Assembly (NCBI GenBank): GCA_022592435.1 | Contig: JABYQS010000096.1 | Location: 62,001-126,000, forward strand | DNA: 64,000 bases | Direction: 5' to 3' | Source: Cerioporus squamosus | Taxonomy: Eukaryota; Basidiomycota; Agaricomycetes; Polyporales; Polyporaceae | Part shown: one piece after another, positions 11,293 through 23,644 of the stretch | Numbering within the stretch: position 1 is the first letter of the stretch | How the letters are laid out: the number at the start of each line of letters is the position of its first letter | Position numbers and translations under genes: made by a program | Notes under the pieces: generated by a model | What the model was told of the DNA's origin: nothing | What the model saw: the letters and a program-made list of their open reading frames with translations, nothing else | Databases searched by the model: none

Positions 11293-12351
11293 TCACATGG
11301 CGACTCTGTCCAACGTCTCGACAAAGTGAGATACCACGAATGCGAAAGAAGTCGCATGTTCCACTCGCTCCGCAAATCGAGCTGACAAACGATCGACGAG
11401 ACTCTTCGGAGACAGCTCTGGCACCTCCAAACCAATCGCTTGGGGACACGAGAACTTGATCAGACTTTGAACTTCGGAACGAGCTTGCGCTTCCGCCGCC
11501 CTTCCTGTGTCTCGGACGAGAACGCAGTCGTAAACGTCGAGTGGTACCCCAGCGAGGAAGGCGCCCCCTGTAGGCTCTGAGATAGGGACGTATGCGACGG
11601 GGAACTCGAGAATGCATGCGGCAAACGCGACCATGTCCCCCATCGATCGGTCCTCGTCCCCGGGTAGGGAGATTACGACCGGGGGCGTTCCCTGAGCGTT
11701 GAGTTCAAGAGCAACAGCCCGAAAGACGGACTCAAGACGAACTGGTGGTGGACAAGTCTGCAGAACTTGGAAGTCAATCGAGTACCTTGTGAGCTGCCGT
11801 GAAGAGCAGTACGAACCTCTGTCGCTGCGCCTCGCACTTCGATAAACGATACCCAAGATAGGATCGTCCCACTCAGCCGACCACTGTCGGGCTCGCAGTA
11901 TGTCCTAAACCTGGGCACAGAGACGAAGAACAGCTGCTCCGAAGCTGGATCATATAGGAGAGTGACGGTCTCGAAAGCTGGATGCGTCTGCAGTAGAAGG
12001 ACACGGTCAGTAGTGACTTCGACGCGACTGGGGTTGAGCGTACATACCTGGCGCAATCTCAATAGCACTTCTTCCAAGAAGTCCTTGAGGGTAGTCCGTT
12101 TGGTCCGCAACCCAAAAACATCGAAGAGATATCCACATCTACCTGGCACCACGTGGTCAGTGTTTCATCTCCTGGCTTAGCCAACGACCATACCGAACAC
12201 CAAATGCGACAACCGTTACGTCGAAGGAAAACTGCCGGAGCTTTGACTTCGAAACGTGCCGCAACAAGGAATTCGCCTCAAGTACGCCTTGCACAGACGC
12301 GCATACATCCCGGAAGCCGCTGCAGGTGTCAGACTTCCTGTTATCGGTCAT
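11293..12351 (-). CDS. Conserved protein, possibly DUF4504 (UPF0739/C1orf74-like)
   Basis: Four exons (12201-12351, 12048-12142, 11817-11987, 11293-11757) join in frame to 293 residues. Visible features are SFDVTVVAF and YLFDVFGLRTK near the N-terminus, then FLEEVLLRLRQ, LLYDPASEQLFFVSVP, and a C-terminal part with FAACILEFPVAYVPIS and GVPLDVYDCVLV. Hydrophobic strands and the 'EFPVAYVP ... DVY' pattern recall DUF4504, an uncharacterised eukaryotic family, but this is from memory and weak. The start Met at 12351 is the nearest in frame and is uncertain. The gene lies head to tail behind ALG6 with 162 bases between them. Confidence 0.5.
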
Positions 12352-12513
12352 ACCGACTTCATGTTCATGGAGGCCGCAGTTACGTTCAAGCGCCGTAGAC
12401 GCCGGTATCGGTCCTATGTAAGCGTCGCTCACCCCAGGTATGGTTTGCAAGAGGTCAGACGATCCACACTTAATGCATATAGATCTACAACAGCACCGTC
12501 AGAACCAAGCTTA

Positions 12514-15183
12514 TCAATGTATGTCTACGCTCCCGCTCCTCGGCATCTTCCTCCTCCTCCCCTGCGCGAAACCCAAGCTCATCGTACGCATCCCAGAGGC
12601 CCTCGGAAGCATGTTCTCTGACGTGCTACCATGAGCCTCCCCGTCTGCGCCTCCTTCGAGAGAGAACTGCAGCGGCTTTGCGGCGGTAGAGCCAGATGCA
12701 GGCTTCTGCGACGCCTTCGACCGCGAGCCCAATCCTCCAAGCGCCCAGCTGACTTCGATGCCGCGCTTGATGCTCCAGAGCCAGACGAGCGCGAAGACGG
12801 GGGTGCTGATGAGCACATTCAGCACGGAGAAGATATCAGGTAGGCGGGTGGGCGGGGTGATGAGGAGCTCGGCGATGTGGAAGACGAAACAGGCCGTGTA
12901 GACTGCCTGCAATGTGTGCCAAAACAGGGTCAGGTGTGTGTTTGCGGAGAGGGAAGTCCGACATACCAGAGAGAGGAGTCGGATGAATGACCGTGGGGAT
13001 GTGCGGAAGGGGTTGTAGCCGATGAGCTTATTCCATAGGACAAGGAGTGCTATGTACTGCACGCCTAGGCCGTCCCTCTTCAGGAGTGGCCACATGCTAC
13101 GAGCGATGGTGAGTGCGACGCAGATTCACTACCGATGGAGCCGTACCTGAACACAGCGACATTGTTCATGAGCATACCGAGCTCGAATGTCAGCTCATCG
13201 GGCGAAGAGCCCGACAACAGTAGGGTCATAGGAAGCAACGGGACGAGGATAGTCTTCTCGTGCACTTGAAACGAGAACAGGAAGAACGACAGCGAAGATG
13301 TGAGGAGTGCATAGGGCAGCAATGGAAGGATGGGAGTCTGCGTTGGGGGCAGCTGCCTGGTCTTGTCGTCCTGGGTCCCAGGCTGCATGCGCAATTTGTA
13401 TCCGCTAAAGAGGAGAGTCATGACGGCAGGAAGGAAACCGAACGCGGTGAGAGCAGTGGAGAGCTTGATCAATGCGCCCTGTGGGACCCACAGCTTCCAC
13501 TTGAGCACGACGTTGCTTGCACACCAGAAGTTGGCAACTTTGTCTTCGAAGAGGCCGCGGTTGAAAGGGAAGATACGGGTGATGGGGTCCAGGATGGCAG
13601 AGAGCGGTGCGAAGGGAGGGAGGAATGGCAGAAAGAGGACAATGAACGACGCGACTGTGACGATACCTAAACGAACGAACAACTTCGACCTTGATGGTCA
13701 TGTCAGCATGTCATCCAATTCTACGGAATTCTCGACGTACCCTTCTTGAGGTCCGAGATACACACACTTTGCCAGGAGGTAGGATTCCAATAGCAGGCGC
13801 ATAGTACAAAGCCATTTGCTTGAATCCTAAGCTGAGCGTAAAACATATGGCGCCAAGGAGGTCTTGGCCTGTCGCGAAGAAGTTCATAGCGAGCAATGTG
13901 AAGCCTGTATGGTCCTCCATGTTAAGACCACCCGAAGCACGTACCCGCACGCCACTCACCAAGCATAACCGAGTTATATTGGAAATGACCGAAGTCAATC
14001 AGGATGAGGGCGGGCTGCAGCAATAGTAGCACAAGAGCTAGGTTCTGCGCGCCGGACGTAGAGTATCAGTATTACTCCGTACGGCTGTATCGTCAGCATT
14101 CGCACCTGTGTGCGAGACGAGCGCGTGCCTTGCCAGACCTTTGCGAACATCACGAGTGCAGGGACGTAGACCAGGGTATCGAAGAACAGGACTGTCGCAC
14201 GCATGAAGACCTTGCTGCTCGGACTTTCGATTCCTCGCGACTTGTCAAGCGCGAACCACGATGGGTCTATCCATGATCCTCTGAGTGGCCGTTAGCTTAA
14301 TCATCTACGCTGAGATGTGTCCACGTACACAATGCCGCATAGCCATGATACGTAGGCAGTGAGTGGAGGGTAGTCAAGTCCCCAGTACTGCAGGTCGTAG
14401 GTGTACCATTGTCGCGTCGACAGGTGGATTGTTAGTTCCATCCAGTGTCTTTGAGCCTCATAGTCGCCATACATAGGCGGTGTCCCTTGCCCTGTGCATC
14501 TGGTAAACGAAGTGACATTGAAGGAGACGTGTAGACTGCAGACCAGAGTACGATCCTAATCCTACGGCCCACTTCACCCATATGGACGCCAGCACGAGGG
14601 ATGGAACTATCCACGCCTTCATGTTCTCCTGATGCATCCACCGCAACCATCGTCTCGCCATGCTCCGATCATCTTCGGACTTGTGCTCCTTGTGCAAATG
14701 TAGGCTGGGTGGATGCGCAGCGGATGGGACGCGTCGTGGATCGTGACCAGACAGACTGTTCAGACTGAGTGTTTGACTGATGCGTTTCCTGTTCCGTGCA
14801 GGCGACGTTGCGGTGGCAGAGAGAGGGGATGTGGGAGGAGAGTAAGGAGATAGAGGAGGCGTACCAAGCCAGTGTCGGCTCTCAGTCTGGAGAATGTGAT
14901 GCCTACGAGGAACCGGGGCGACAATCTCCGAACGGTCCGTCTCCGAGCTGCATAGCGTGTCAAGACACCGCATAAGTTCTGACGGCTAGCGAAAGCGGAC
15001 GCACGCATCGCTCCGTACACTGGCGGCTGACAGTCGATGTCGGAGGACAGGTGTGGGTGTGGTACCCCGTTGAGGCCAAGAAACAGGGACTGTCTGGGCC
15101 GAGTTCTGAGACATGAACGAGGACCTGCGCAGGCTGCGCGACTGAGTTTGCGACGAGTGGCTGCCGTGAGCGAATTCATCCAT
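12514..15183 (-). CDS. ALG6: Dolichyl-P-Glc:Man9GlcNAc2-PP-dolichol alpha-1,3-glucosyltransferase
   Basis: It adds the first glucose to the lipid-linked oligosaccharide in the ER lumen for N-glycosylation (GT57). Exons: 15005-15183, 14544-14947, 14329-14491, 14106-14280, 13960-14044, 13741-13904, 13147-13689, 12967-13096, 12514-12906. Landmarks are [70 protein letters not shown] and [17 protein letters not shown], which favours ALG6 over ALG8. Many membrane segments follow. About 170 mostly Ser/Pro-rich residues precede the first membrane segment, an unusual extension. Exon 6 carries one extra base near 13784-13789, between APAIG and [11 protein letters not shown], which shifts the frame; it may be a sequencing error. 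Confidence 0.9.
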
Positions 15184-15379
15184 GTCGTCGATCTCAGGTG
15201 TAAGGTGTAGTATGTAGCAAGAAGGGTTTCAGCAGTTCGACATCATCCAGCTGGCGGAGGCCATATCGCGCTGATATCGGGCTTACCTGGAGGCTTACAT
15301 TTACCCGACATGCCCTAACCTGGACCTTACATGACATATCCTGCCGTTTCAATGACGCGTACTTACTCACACTTTCTCC

Positions 15380-16200
15380 TTGACCACCACCTCTGTAATG
15401 GGATTCACGCTGCCACCACGGATGAACAACTCTGCGCCTGCTGATCATGTCCGCTCTCTCATGGCGCGAAAGGACGCGCTTGAAGACCAGCTCGAGGCGC
15501 AGCTCGAGATTCTGCAAAGTCACTCTGTGACGATGGACACGCCTCTCGTTGATGCGGAAGGCTTCCCTCGAGCGGACATAGACATATGGGCCGTACGACA
15601 TGCTCGTGTCCGGATTATCGAACTACGGAATGACCACCAAGCGCTTATGGACAAGATTATGGTCGCGCTGCAAGACGTGTACGACCCAAGCACCCTCACT
15701 CGAGAGCAACCTCCAGCGACTACAGGATCTGCGTCTGGCACGTCTCTCGAACCTTTCGCTCGGGTGGATGGCGTGGCCCCCGGGAGCCCTGCTGCTTCTG
15801 CGGTGAGTTACTGTTGTTGGAACGCATGGGGAGACGCTCTAATCTCGTCTTGCAGGGGCTGTTGCGCGAGGATCTCATTCTGTCATTCGGGCCTCTCAAC
15901 AAGTCGTCCTTCCCAACATCGTCTTCTTTACAGCCTCTTGCTGAGCTGGTCGCTGCGCAGGAGAACGTGAGTGCACTCCCATATGTGGCTTGCAGTTGCC
16001 TGACTCGATCTGCGCTACAGAACGAAGTGGTAATTGAAGTACTACGGTCAAACGATCAACGGGCTCGGTTGGTCTTCATTCCCAGACGTGGGTGGGGAGG
16101 ACGAGGTTTGCTGGGGTAAGTCAAGTGCAATTGATATCACTCTTGACGCTTCCCTCTTACACTCTCCGTCAGGTGCCACATCGTTCCTTACACCGCATAA
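15380..16200 (+). CDS. NAS2: 26S proteasome assembly chaperone (Nas2/PSMD9, PDZ domain)
   Basis: It helps assemble the proteasome base by binding the Rpt5 ATPase tail. Exons are 15380-15802, 15856-15966, 16021-16115 and 16173-16200, giving 218 residues, close to the usual length. The N-terminal helical part reads HVRSLMARKDALEDQLEAQL then PLVDAEGFPRADIDIWAVRH, typical of the family. The C-terminal PDZ-like part begins FARVDGVAPGSPAASAG and ends GWGGRGLLGCHIVPYTA. An alternative start is the Met at 15422. All junctions keep frame. Confidence 0.92.
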
Positions 16201-16651
16201 CCGCTTTCAGCTGCAACTCAGATGTACTTGTATCCTTGGATGTATCGTTGCGATTGTATCTTTACCTCAGGTTACAAAGTCGGAAGTTGTGTCCTTGCTA
16301 GGATAGCTCGCAAGAATCGGGTCCAACAGAGCGCGGTTGTACTCCTGGGACAGCGTGTGCCCACCAATATATCCTGTAAGCAATCCCTCCGCATACCAAA
16401 ATCACTTGAACTCAATTAGCAGTGGCAAAGTGAGGTACATTGACTGTGATAGATACGCCGCGGTCCGTTGCATATTCCATTCCGCTCCCTCCTCATAACC
16501 AAAAGCAACCGCGTCATGCGTCAGGTTCTGAGTCCACGGCGCCATCCTTCCCGCGAAGCTGCATGAACCACCTGGGTGCAACCTAAATCGTGGCACAGAT
16601 CTAACTGCATGCTGCGCCGGTCAGATGACGCCTTCATGTCGTCGTCCACGT
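16201..16651. other. Convergent intergenic
   Basis: Lies between the 3' ends of NAS2 and the acyl-CoA dehydrogenase. Nothing recognisable was seen. Confidence 0.5.
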
Positions 16652-19019
16652 TCATAGTCGTGCGGTAGCCTTCGCATTCGCAGTGCCATACACAATGTTT
16701 GCATCCGACTGTACGCGGTCGCGGGACGCGTTCTTGACCCTACGCACATTCTCGAGCGCCACATCGAGGCCGCCCTCGAGGACCCAACGGCGGAAGACCT
16801 CGACGTCCGTCGCCGAGTCCGGCTCCCCGTTGTGGACCGCCCAGATCGCATGCTCGAGCAGGTTCAAGCTCGACGTGGTGTGGGCGAACAGGAGCAATGC
16901 CGGCCGAGGGAGGAGAGGATGAATCGGTCCCTTATATGCGTCCGAGAGTACGTCAAGCGCGATGCGAAGCGCCGCGAGCGGTCCTCCCAACGACTCTGCA
17001 AGAGAATCGGGACATGCGTTCAAGATGTCGTGTGCCCACTATGGTTTCCGCTGTGAGTTCTTCGCTAGACGTAGATGACCATGGTCGGCTCAACGTACCG
17101 TGATATATGCGCTCATCGCAGGCGATTTCTCAGTCGCTCTCACGATGTCGAGGGATAGAACGTTGACCGTTCCCTCCCAAATCTTCTCGACTAGGCCATC
17201 CGGTATCAGCCTGTCATTCGGTCAGTACGAGACCAACCTTCGTCAGTATATAGAGCCTACTTTGATATCCCGTTCTCCTCCATGTAGCCCTCGCCACCGA
17301 GGCACGCCATGCAATCCTCCATCGCAGTAGCGCACTTCTCCGCCGCGAATGCCTTGATAGCCGGGGTTAGCAAGCGGAGTCGTAGGCTCTCGTTCTCGGT
17401 CGCGACGCCGCACTCGGTCTTGCCCAGGAGCACCACCGCCCCGAACACGAAGTGCACGAGAGCGCGATACAGCACATGCAACTTCGCGAGCTCCGCAACA
17501 TGCAGCGGGGTATCCTTCAGGAGCTGTCGCCCGCCCTTGATCGCCCGTCCCTTCGAGTGCGCGGTCGCGATTGCGAGGCATTTCCGCAAGTATGCCACGG
17601 AGCCGACCGCGGAGTGCGTCCGGGTGATGTTGAGCACTGGGGTGATGAGCTTCACGCCCTGGTTGGGCTGCCCAAGAAGATACCCCTCGGCGCCCTCGAT
17701 GGAAAGTTCAGCGGTGGGCACGATCTTCGTGCCAAACTTGTTCTTCAGGCGGTGGATGAAGATGTTGTTGGTCAGCGCGCTCGGGCGCGGGCTGCCCGGA
17801 GGACGAACGAGCGGCAGGCGGACTGGGATCAGGAAGAGAGAAAGTCCACGCGATCCATCCTCTGGACTGCCGGTGCGTGCTAGGGCTAGAGCAACGTCGC
17901 TATCGGTAGCGCTTGAGAACCACTTGAAGCCATCGATCTTGTACGGAGCTCCATATGGCGACGTGGTTGCTCCTTGAGCTTGGGTTGCAGTTGTCTCTGT
18001 CCGGGAGACATCCGAGCCACCAGGCCGCTACATCTCTTCGTCAGCGTTGGGCGTATCGCTGGATTTGCTGAGCCTTACCTCCGTCATCCACTGCCCGGCC
18101 GTGTAAGCCTCTGCGGGATTACGACTGGTCCGCCATCAGCAGGTATCCCGACCGTGAGTAATACCTCCGACGTACCTGGTGAGCCGACGGAAGATGTCTT
18201 GTTTAAGCGCGGGAGAGCCGATGAGTTCAATGACTGTGGGATACATCGATATGAGAGGCACTGCATTTATTGAAGAGACACACACCTCGAGCAACACCGT
18301 CGGTCATGCTCATTGGGCAGTCAGTCTGGGCGCACGAAGGATCAGACTTCTACGCCGTGGCATGTGCATTAGGGGTGGACGCACCACTTCCGAGTCGGCA
18401 GCGGCGATGAAGAGCTTCGCGAAGGCATACGGACGGCTGTGTTCCAGGTACTTCCGTTCGTACGGAATGGCGACGAGCCCTTCACGGACAAAGATGTCCT
18501 TGAGGCCGCGCCAACCTTCCGACGTCCGAAGCTCGTCGATACGCCGGCCCCAAGAGTCGTACTGGATGAGCTGCGGCGGTGTCGCGAGCTTGCACATGTT
18601 CCTCATCGCTGGACATACGCGTCATAGTCAGCACTCTGTAATCCTGACAAACGATGGCTACGTATATGATCCCGAAGGATGAGTGCGAGTTGTATCCCAA
18701 GATGGTTCGCAGCAAGGTAGTCTCCTTTGCCGAAGCACAGAAGATCCTTGGCCCTTGCGGATGCGCGGCGAGAAGGGATGCATGCATCAGATACTGACTA
18801 GTCAAGACTTCTCCTCCGAAGCGCTCCAGGTCCTGAGAGACATCGTGGAAGACGTGTGCGGGAAGGATGCGCTTGAGTAGCCCCGGAAGAGCCGGATCGG
18901 TCGTGTAAGGGTTGCCCTCGACGAATGGGACCTTGGATAACAAAATGCATGTGGGTGAGAAGTTCCGTGAGCGTACCGGTGCACTGACATACCGGCTGGA
19001 AACCCTCTTCTACGCGCAT
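16652..19019 (-). CDS. Acyl-CoA dehydrogenase, AidB-like
   Basis: This is an FAD-dependent acyl-CoA dehydrogenase-fold protein. Nine exons: 18993-19019, 18799-18931, 18385-18608, 18286-18325, 18176-18233, 18079-18124, 17261-18027, 17099-17210, 16652-17038, giving 597 residues. Family-typical stretches are NPYTTDPALPGLLKRILP, QYDSWGRRIDELRTSEGW, AYTAGQWMTE followed by RPGGSDVSRTETTAT (flavin-binding region), DGFKWFSSATDSDVALALAR, GLSLFLIPVRLPL and CLGGEGYMEENGISK. The order and length fit the fungal AidB subgroup rather than beta-oxidation enzymes; the substrate is unknown. The second intron (18609-18798) is 190 nt, long for this genome, and is the least certain junction. Confidence 0.9.
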
Positions 19020-19724
19020 TGCGTGTACTGGTAGGTTAATGTCGCGATAGATTGTAGCTGCCGAAGCCGTTATCTTGCTGCGAAGCCCTGGGCCGTATGC
19101 TCCTCGGTCTCTGGTCGTGAGATGGGGTAAGAAAGCAAGCCGCCTTGAGTCGTGCTGTCGACGTTCGTTACATTCGACTTGGCATTAGACCAAAGAAATG
19201 CGGGGAAATCATGAGCGTCGGAAGAGCGTAAGACCGGCGCCGGCAGCCTCCTAAGCGCTGCACTGTCACGGCATACCAAACTTCGAGCGCAGTGCATGTC
19301 CTGATTTGGAAGTCATGGCGGTTTCGCGACCATCGTAACTGACGGTGGCGACGAAGAGTCGACCGGATTTCATCGCAGACTGCTTGTTATTGCCAACTTT
19401 CCAAGTCGTTTCTACAGTACTGCATGCAAGTGATACATCGGAGATAAGAGACCGACTTGAGAGGCAGTGCACTCTATTTTGATACAAATTTGTATACCAG
19501 CAAACGTTACGACATGTCGACAGCGGCTGGAAGCGAAAGGGAGTTACATATGTAATCCACCGAATAGTAGATATAGGTTACGTTTTACTTATAAGAGGAC
19601 AAGGCATATGGTACAACATGCGGTACGAATCTAATGGCCGGGTGCGCCAGCCGGGGGGCACCACGGGCCAGGTGAGGTCTAAGCAAGGAAAACGGGAGTG
19701 GAAGGTGCCCGTGGGAGAATCCCC
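19020..19724. other. Intergenic
   Basis: Upstream of the acyl-CoA dehydrogenase and downstream of the TmpA-like gene. No gene or repeat supported. Confidence 0.5.
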
Positions 19725-21640
19725 TCATGAGTCCCAGATAGCACCGAATGCCGGAATACCCCTGCTCATCATACCGTACACGACCTTGCGGGTGAGAGCC
19801 TCGTTCGAGATGATCACGACCGCCTCCGCGTTGAACTCGCGCACCATGCGATACGTGAGCTTCACCATGTCCGGCTTGCCGTGCTCGCGCGTATCTATTT
19901 CCGCAAAAGATATGCAGTCAGCACAGTCTCACGCAAGGTGATGATGGGAGTACGACATACCGTAGATGACCGCACTTGGGTTCGCCTCCAACAGGGAATC
20001 AACGAGCTTATCGCCAAACGTCTTCCTGACCGCAGGTGCAGTCCACAGCAGCTGCAGCGGCACCTTCTTGGCATAGACGACGGGGGCAATGGGCCCGATA
20101 CCGCTGCCCGTGGCGACCAGGACGACACGACGGAACAGCGGGGTGACGGCAACGACTCCGTAGCATGGGACACCACGGACCCAAATCTCCTTTGGAGGGG
20201 TGGCAATCTGCCCGCTTGTCCAGTCACCGGCGCGCGATACGACGGCGGAGTAACCGTGAGCACCGGGCTTCGAGATGGTGGCGAACGAGTGCCACTCGAA
20301 GAGCGGGTTGTGGGACATGCGCGTGAAGTGACCCGGGTGAGTGTCCACTGTACACATTTGTTGTCAGTTGCATACTCGGACGAGGAGTTGCGAATGACTC
20401 ACCATAGTCGAAGTGCAGCTGCACGCAATGGTTCGAGAGGATCTCGGCCCGCACAGGACCTTGCGCAGGCGCAACCAGGGCAGGATGATCGAGCATGTCA
20501 TGATGAGCACCAGCCAGAACGGCGGGGCCTCGACGACGGCCCGACCGAGAGTCTGGCCCGGCTGCTTGTAGTCCTTGATGAGGAAGATGACCTGCAGCAC
20601 ATCACGCAAATCCCATTGAGTTCCTATGCGGCGCAGATGGTGCATATGAGACTTACGAGGCACCACACAAGCGCAATTGCGGTCCAACCGCAGAACCGGT
20701 GCGTCATTTCAAAGGTATCATGGTGCCGGGTGCGAGCCTTGGGATATGCGAAGACGATAATGCCAATAAGGAGCGCGATGATGATGTACGTGAAGACCAG
20801 CGTCGGGATTGTGATCTAGCGGATGCATCGGCGTCAGCTCCTCAATTCAAAACAAGCACGGTTGTCCGAACTTACATGCTCCTTCTTGATGAACTGCCGA
20901 GTCGACTGTGCGGCGAAGAGAATGAGCCATATCGTACCGCTGATTGCAGCGCCCGAGTGGACTGGAAGGAGACACTGAGCGTCAGTACTGGACAGCTTGC
21001 TAATTTGAGACGAACGCCTTACTTCCTCCAATCGTGTAAACACGCCCGAGAATCCTCCGAATCCACAACGGCCACCTAAGTTCCCATGCCCGTTGTCAGC
21101 AAAAATAGCCTGGAGACGTCCATACGACCGCGGAATCAGGGCGGTCAGAGAAGACACTCACGATCGCGGGGCCGCCGTGGCAACAAGGAAGAAGGCGTTG
21201 ATGACATAGTCCTGCCTCATGAGAATCGCCACGAAAATGTTGGCGATCGAAACCTTGCCCAGATAGTTGGCGTCCATGTTGCCGCGGACGCAGGTGGCGA
21301 TGAAGATGGCCATGTTGGTGATGAAGACGACTCCAAAGAGCCTGCGGTAGAGAGAGAATATCTGGAAGCGCACGTTCCGGAGGAAGTGGCCATGCGTCTT
21401 CTCCGGCAGGTCATCGTCAAGGTACCCCTCCCATAACGAGCCTCCCTTCTCAATAGAGATCTCACTCTTGCCATCTGAGATTGACGGCACCGCTGTAGAT
21501 GCGTTCGACGTCTTCTCCGAGGCATAAGGCAGAGAAGGCAACTGCTGGTGGAGGCGTGCAGCAGGTGGAAGGGCGAGGTCGACCGTCGAAAGGTCCTGCT
21601 CACGAGAAGCAGTGGTAACGTCGGCGTCGGGAGCAGACAT
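19725..21640 (-). CDS. TmpA-like integral membrane flavoprotein
   Basis: The family is related to ferredoxin-reductase-type NAD(P)H/FAD proteins; Aspergillus TmpA is a plasma-membrane protein needed for normal conidiation. Exons: 21162-21640, 21023-21075, 20876-20961, 20657-20815, 20403-20591, 19961-20347, 19725-19894, about 507 residues. After a soluble N-terminus come LWEGYLDDDLPEKTHGHFLR, several membrane segments, a flavin part with HPGHFTRMSHNPLFEWHSFA, the nucleotide-binding GSGIGPIAPVV, and the C-terminus VVYGMMSRGIPAFGAIWDS. One base appears missing in a C run at 20456-20460, because the exon frame changes between LRLRKV and VRAEILSNHCVQLHFDY. The Met at 21640 is taken as start. Whether its role matches Aspergillus TmpA is inference. 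Confidence 0.78.
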
Positions 21641-23644
21641 GGCAAGCGATGGAGAGGGGCGGGAGGGAGGTGGGGGTGGGGGCAGCTCGCAGCAACGAAT
21701 GCTGAGAAGCATTGGTCAAAACCGAAGCCTTGATATACCCCCGCTAGCACCCTGATCCTGGCCATGGTGAACGAGCGCGCCTACTGCCGAAGGCGTGTCG
21801 GCGCACGCAAGGCCGCGAATTGCGAACAACCGGATGGAAACATCTTGGAGTCTGGATCCCGAAGCAGACAGACCGACCGACTTGGCAAATCTGGATCGGG
21901 CTGTGAATTGCACCGTACATCAAGGGCTTGTCAAGCTGTGGATCCGGCTGTCGAACGCAAGGGACGGGTGGAAAAGGCATGAGGCAAATAGACAATTGTT
22001 GCCGACGCAGACGCCGCAGGATATTCAGCAGAATTTGCCCAAACGATGCGGTTGCGTGCGACTCCAGCTCCTCAGCCCCAGGTCTTTGCCGCGATGACGA
22101 GCATAGATGCAAGAGTTGCCTTCAGACTGAGCGTGCCTGCTGGTCTCTTCTGGGAGCACGAGGCGTGTTAGTGTTGGATTCGCGAAGCACATGGAACCAT
22201 GGACACACCTGCGTCGCAGCGCGGCTGATGCAAATTTGCGCACCGGCGCCACAAAGGCCATGTCCCTCACCTCCGTGTGCGGGACATCTCCAGTCATGAC
22301 AGCATAGGATTGCCCTGACAGTGACAGACTTGCGATAAGCCAAACTTTAATGCCACCCGACGGTCGGAAGCTCGGGAACAATACCTGGTACTGTATGTCG
22401 CACGGATTGCGTTTCAACCTGCGGAATACATGAAGCACAAGCCGTATATTGGAGCGTGGGATGCCATCCTGCGCCCACACAAGTATGAGCTGTGCTTACC
22501 GTAGTTAGTCGCGCGCGGCCGCGCAACACCCGTCCGTAAGTCCCATTCCGGAGGACAAGGATGATGTCGCCGGAAGACAGGCAGGAAGATGGCAGCACTG
22601 ACAGGAAAACGCGGTGAAACGGCCAGTTGTGTGACAGTCCCACAACGTCGGAGCTAAGCGATCACGTCCGGCGATCTCCAGAACACCCATCTCGGTCCCG
22701 GACGTAGTCCTTATGGCAATCTCTCCGAGGCCATATGTCGATGCCGTTGATTGCTGGGTGTAGCTGTCGATTAAGGGTTAGTCGGGACGAAGCCACCTGT
22801 GAGAGACTTCGTACCGGCAAAATGTCTATCCACGACATACACCATCCGAATCCTGGTGCAGCTCATCGAAGGAGCACTTGCATTGTCGGTCCGAGAAGTT
22901 CGCCGCCGTGGCTGAGAAGATGACTTCCGACGTGCTCAAGACGGGTACCTTTCGATAGCTGTCCGATGTCGATCGGTTAGCACAGACATGGGAGAGTATC
23001 GGAAGGCGCCTCACCGAAGCACCATTTTCATGGATGCAGAAGATTGTCCGTTTCAAGCTGGATGTCGGATATGTGGCGGGCTTCAAACCGGAGGAAAAGG
23101 AAACGGCGGACTGTTTAGAAAGGGAGATTGACCCTCGCGTAGCTATGCAGTACTGACCACTGCCACAGGGGGCGAAACCGCAAAGCAAGGCGTAGATGCC
23201 GGTGGCCTTCGGAAGGATGATGAACTCACGACAGGAGCCGCCGGGGTTAACACGCCCGTCAACAACGCAGTTGATTGTACAGGTCCCAGGTGCCTCGGAC
23301 TGGTCGAAGTGGATACTAAGTATCGCCCAAACACCAGCCGCCAGCGCGTCAACGGTCTGGGCTTTCCCGCAGACGTACGAGGCGCTGCGAGAAGTGAGAC
23401 TGGGACACAATCTCCGGATTGAATATAGAGCACGTCCTTTAGGCTGCAGACTTGGTGAGTGTAGAAGAGTCAGGACGAACAAGTTACAACCACCCGGGTC
23501 GGCGCCTGAGGCGGACGCAGGATTCCACCGGCCACGTGGTCTACCCGAAAGCTCCCCCGGAGCGGCGCGGAGGAGGTGCCTTATTATCGCGACCGACGTC
23601 CATCGTGTCTCGGCCAGCAGTGATTCTCTCAACATTCGACCACA
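21641..23644. other. Intergenic, with one unexplained long ORF
   Basis: No recognisable gene. A 269-codon intronless open frame (22826-23635, minus) is present, but a plus-strand frame is also open over part of the same stretch, and neither resembles a known family. Confidence 0.4.

Noticed and set aside
18261..18285. 25-nt intron in the AidB-like gene
   Set aside because: Too short; a 52-nt intron with a later acceptor gives the conserved VIELIGSP directly.
19895..19960. Apparent coding extension MSYSHHHLA in the TmpA-like gene, which would need a frame repair
   Set aside because: A canonical 66-nt GT-AG intron removes it and joins the conserved flanks in frame.
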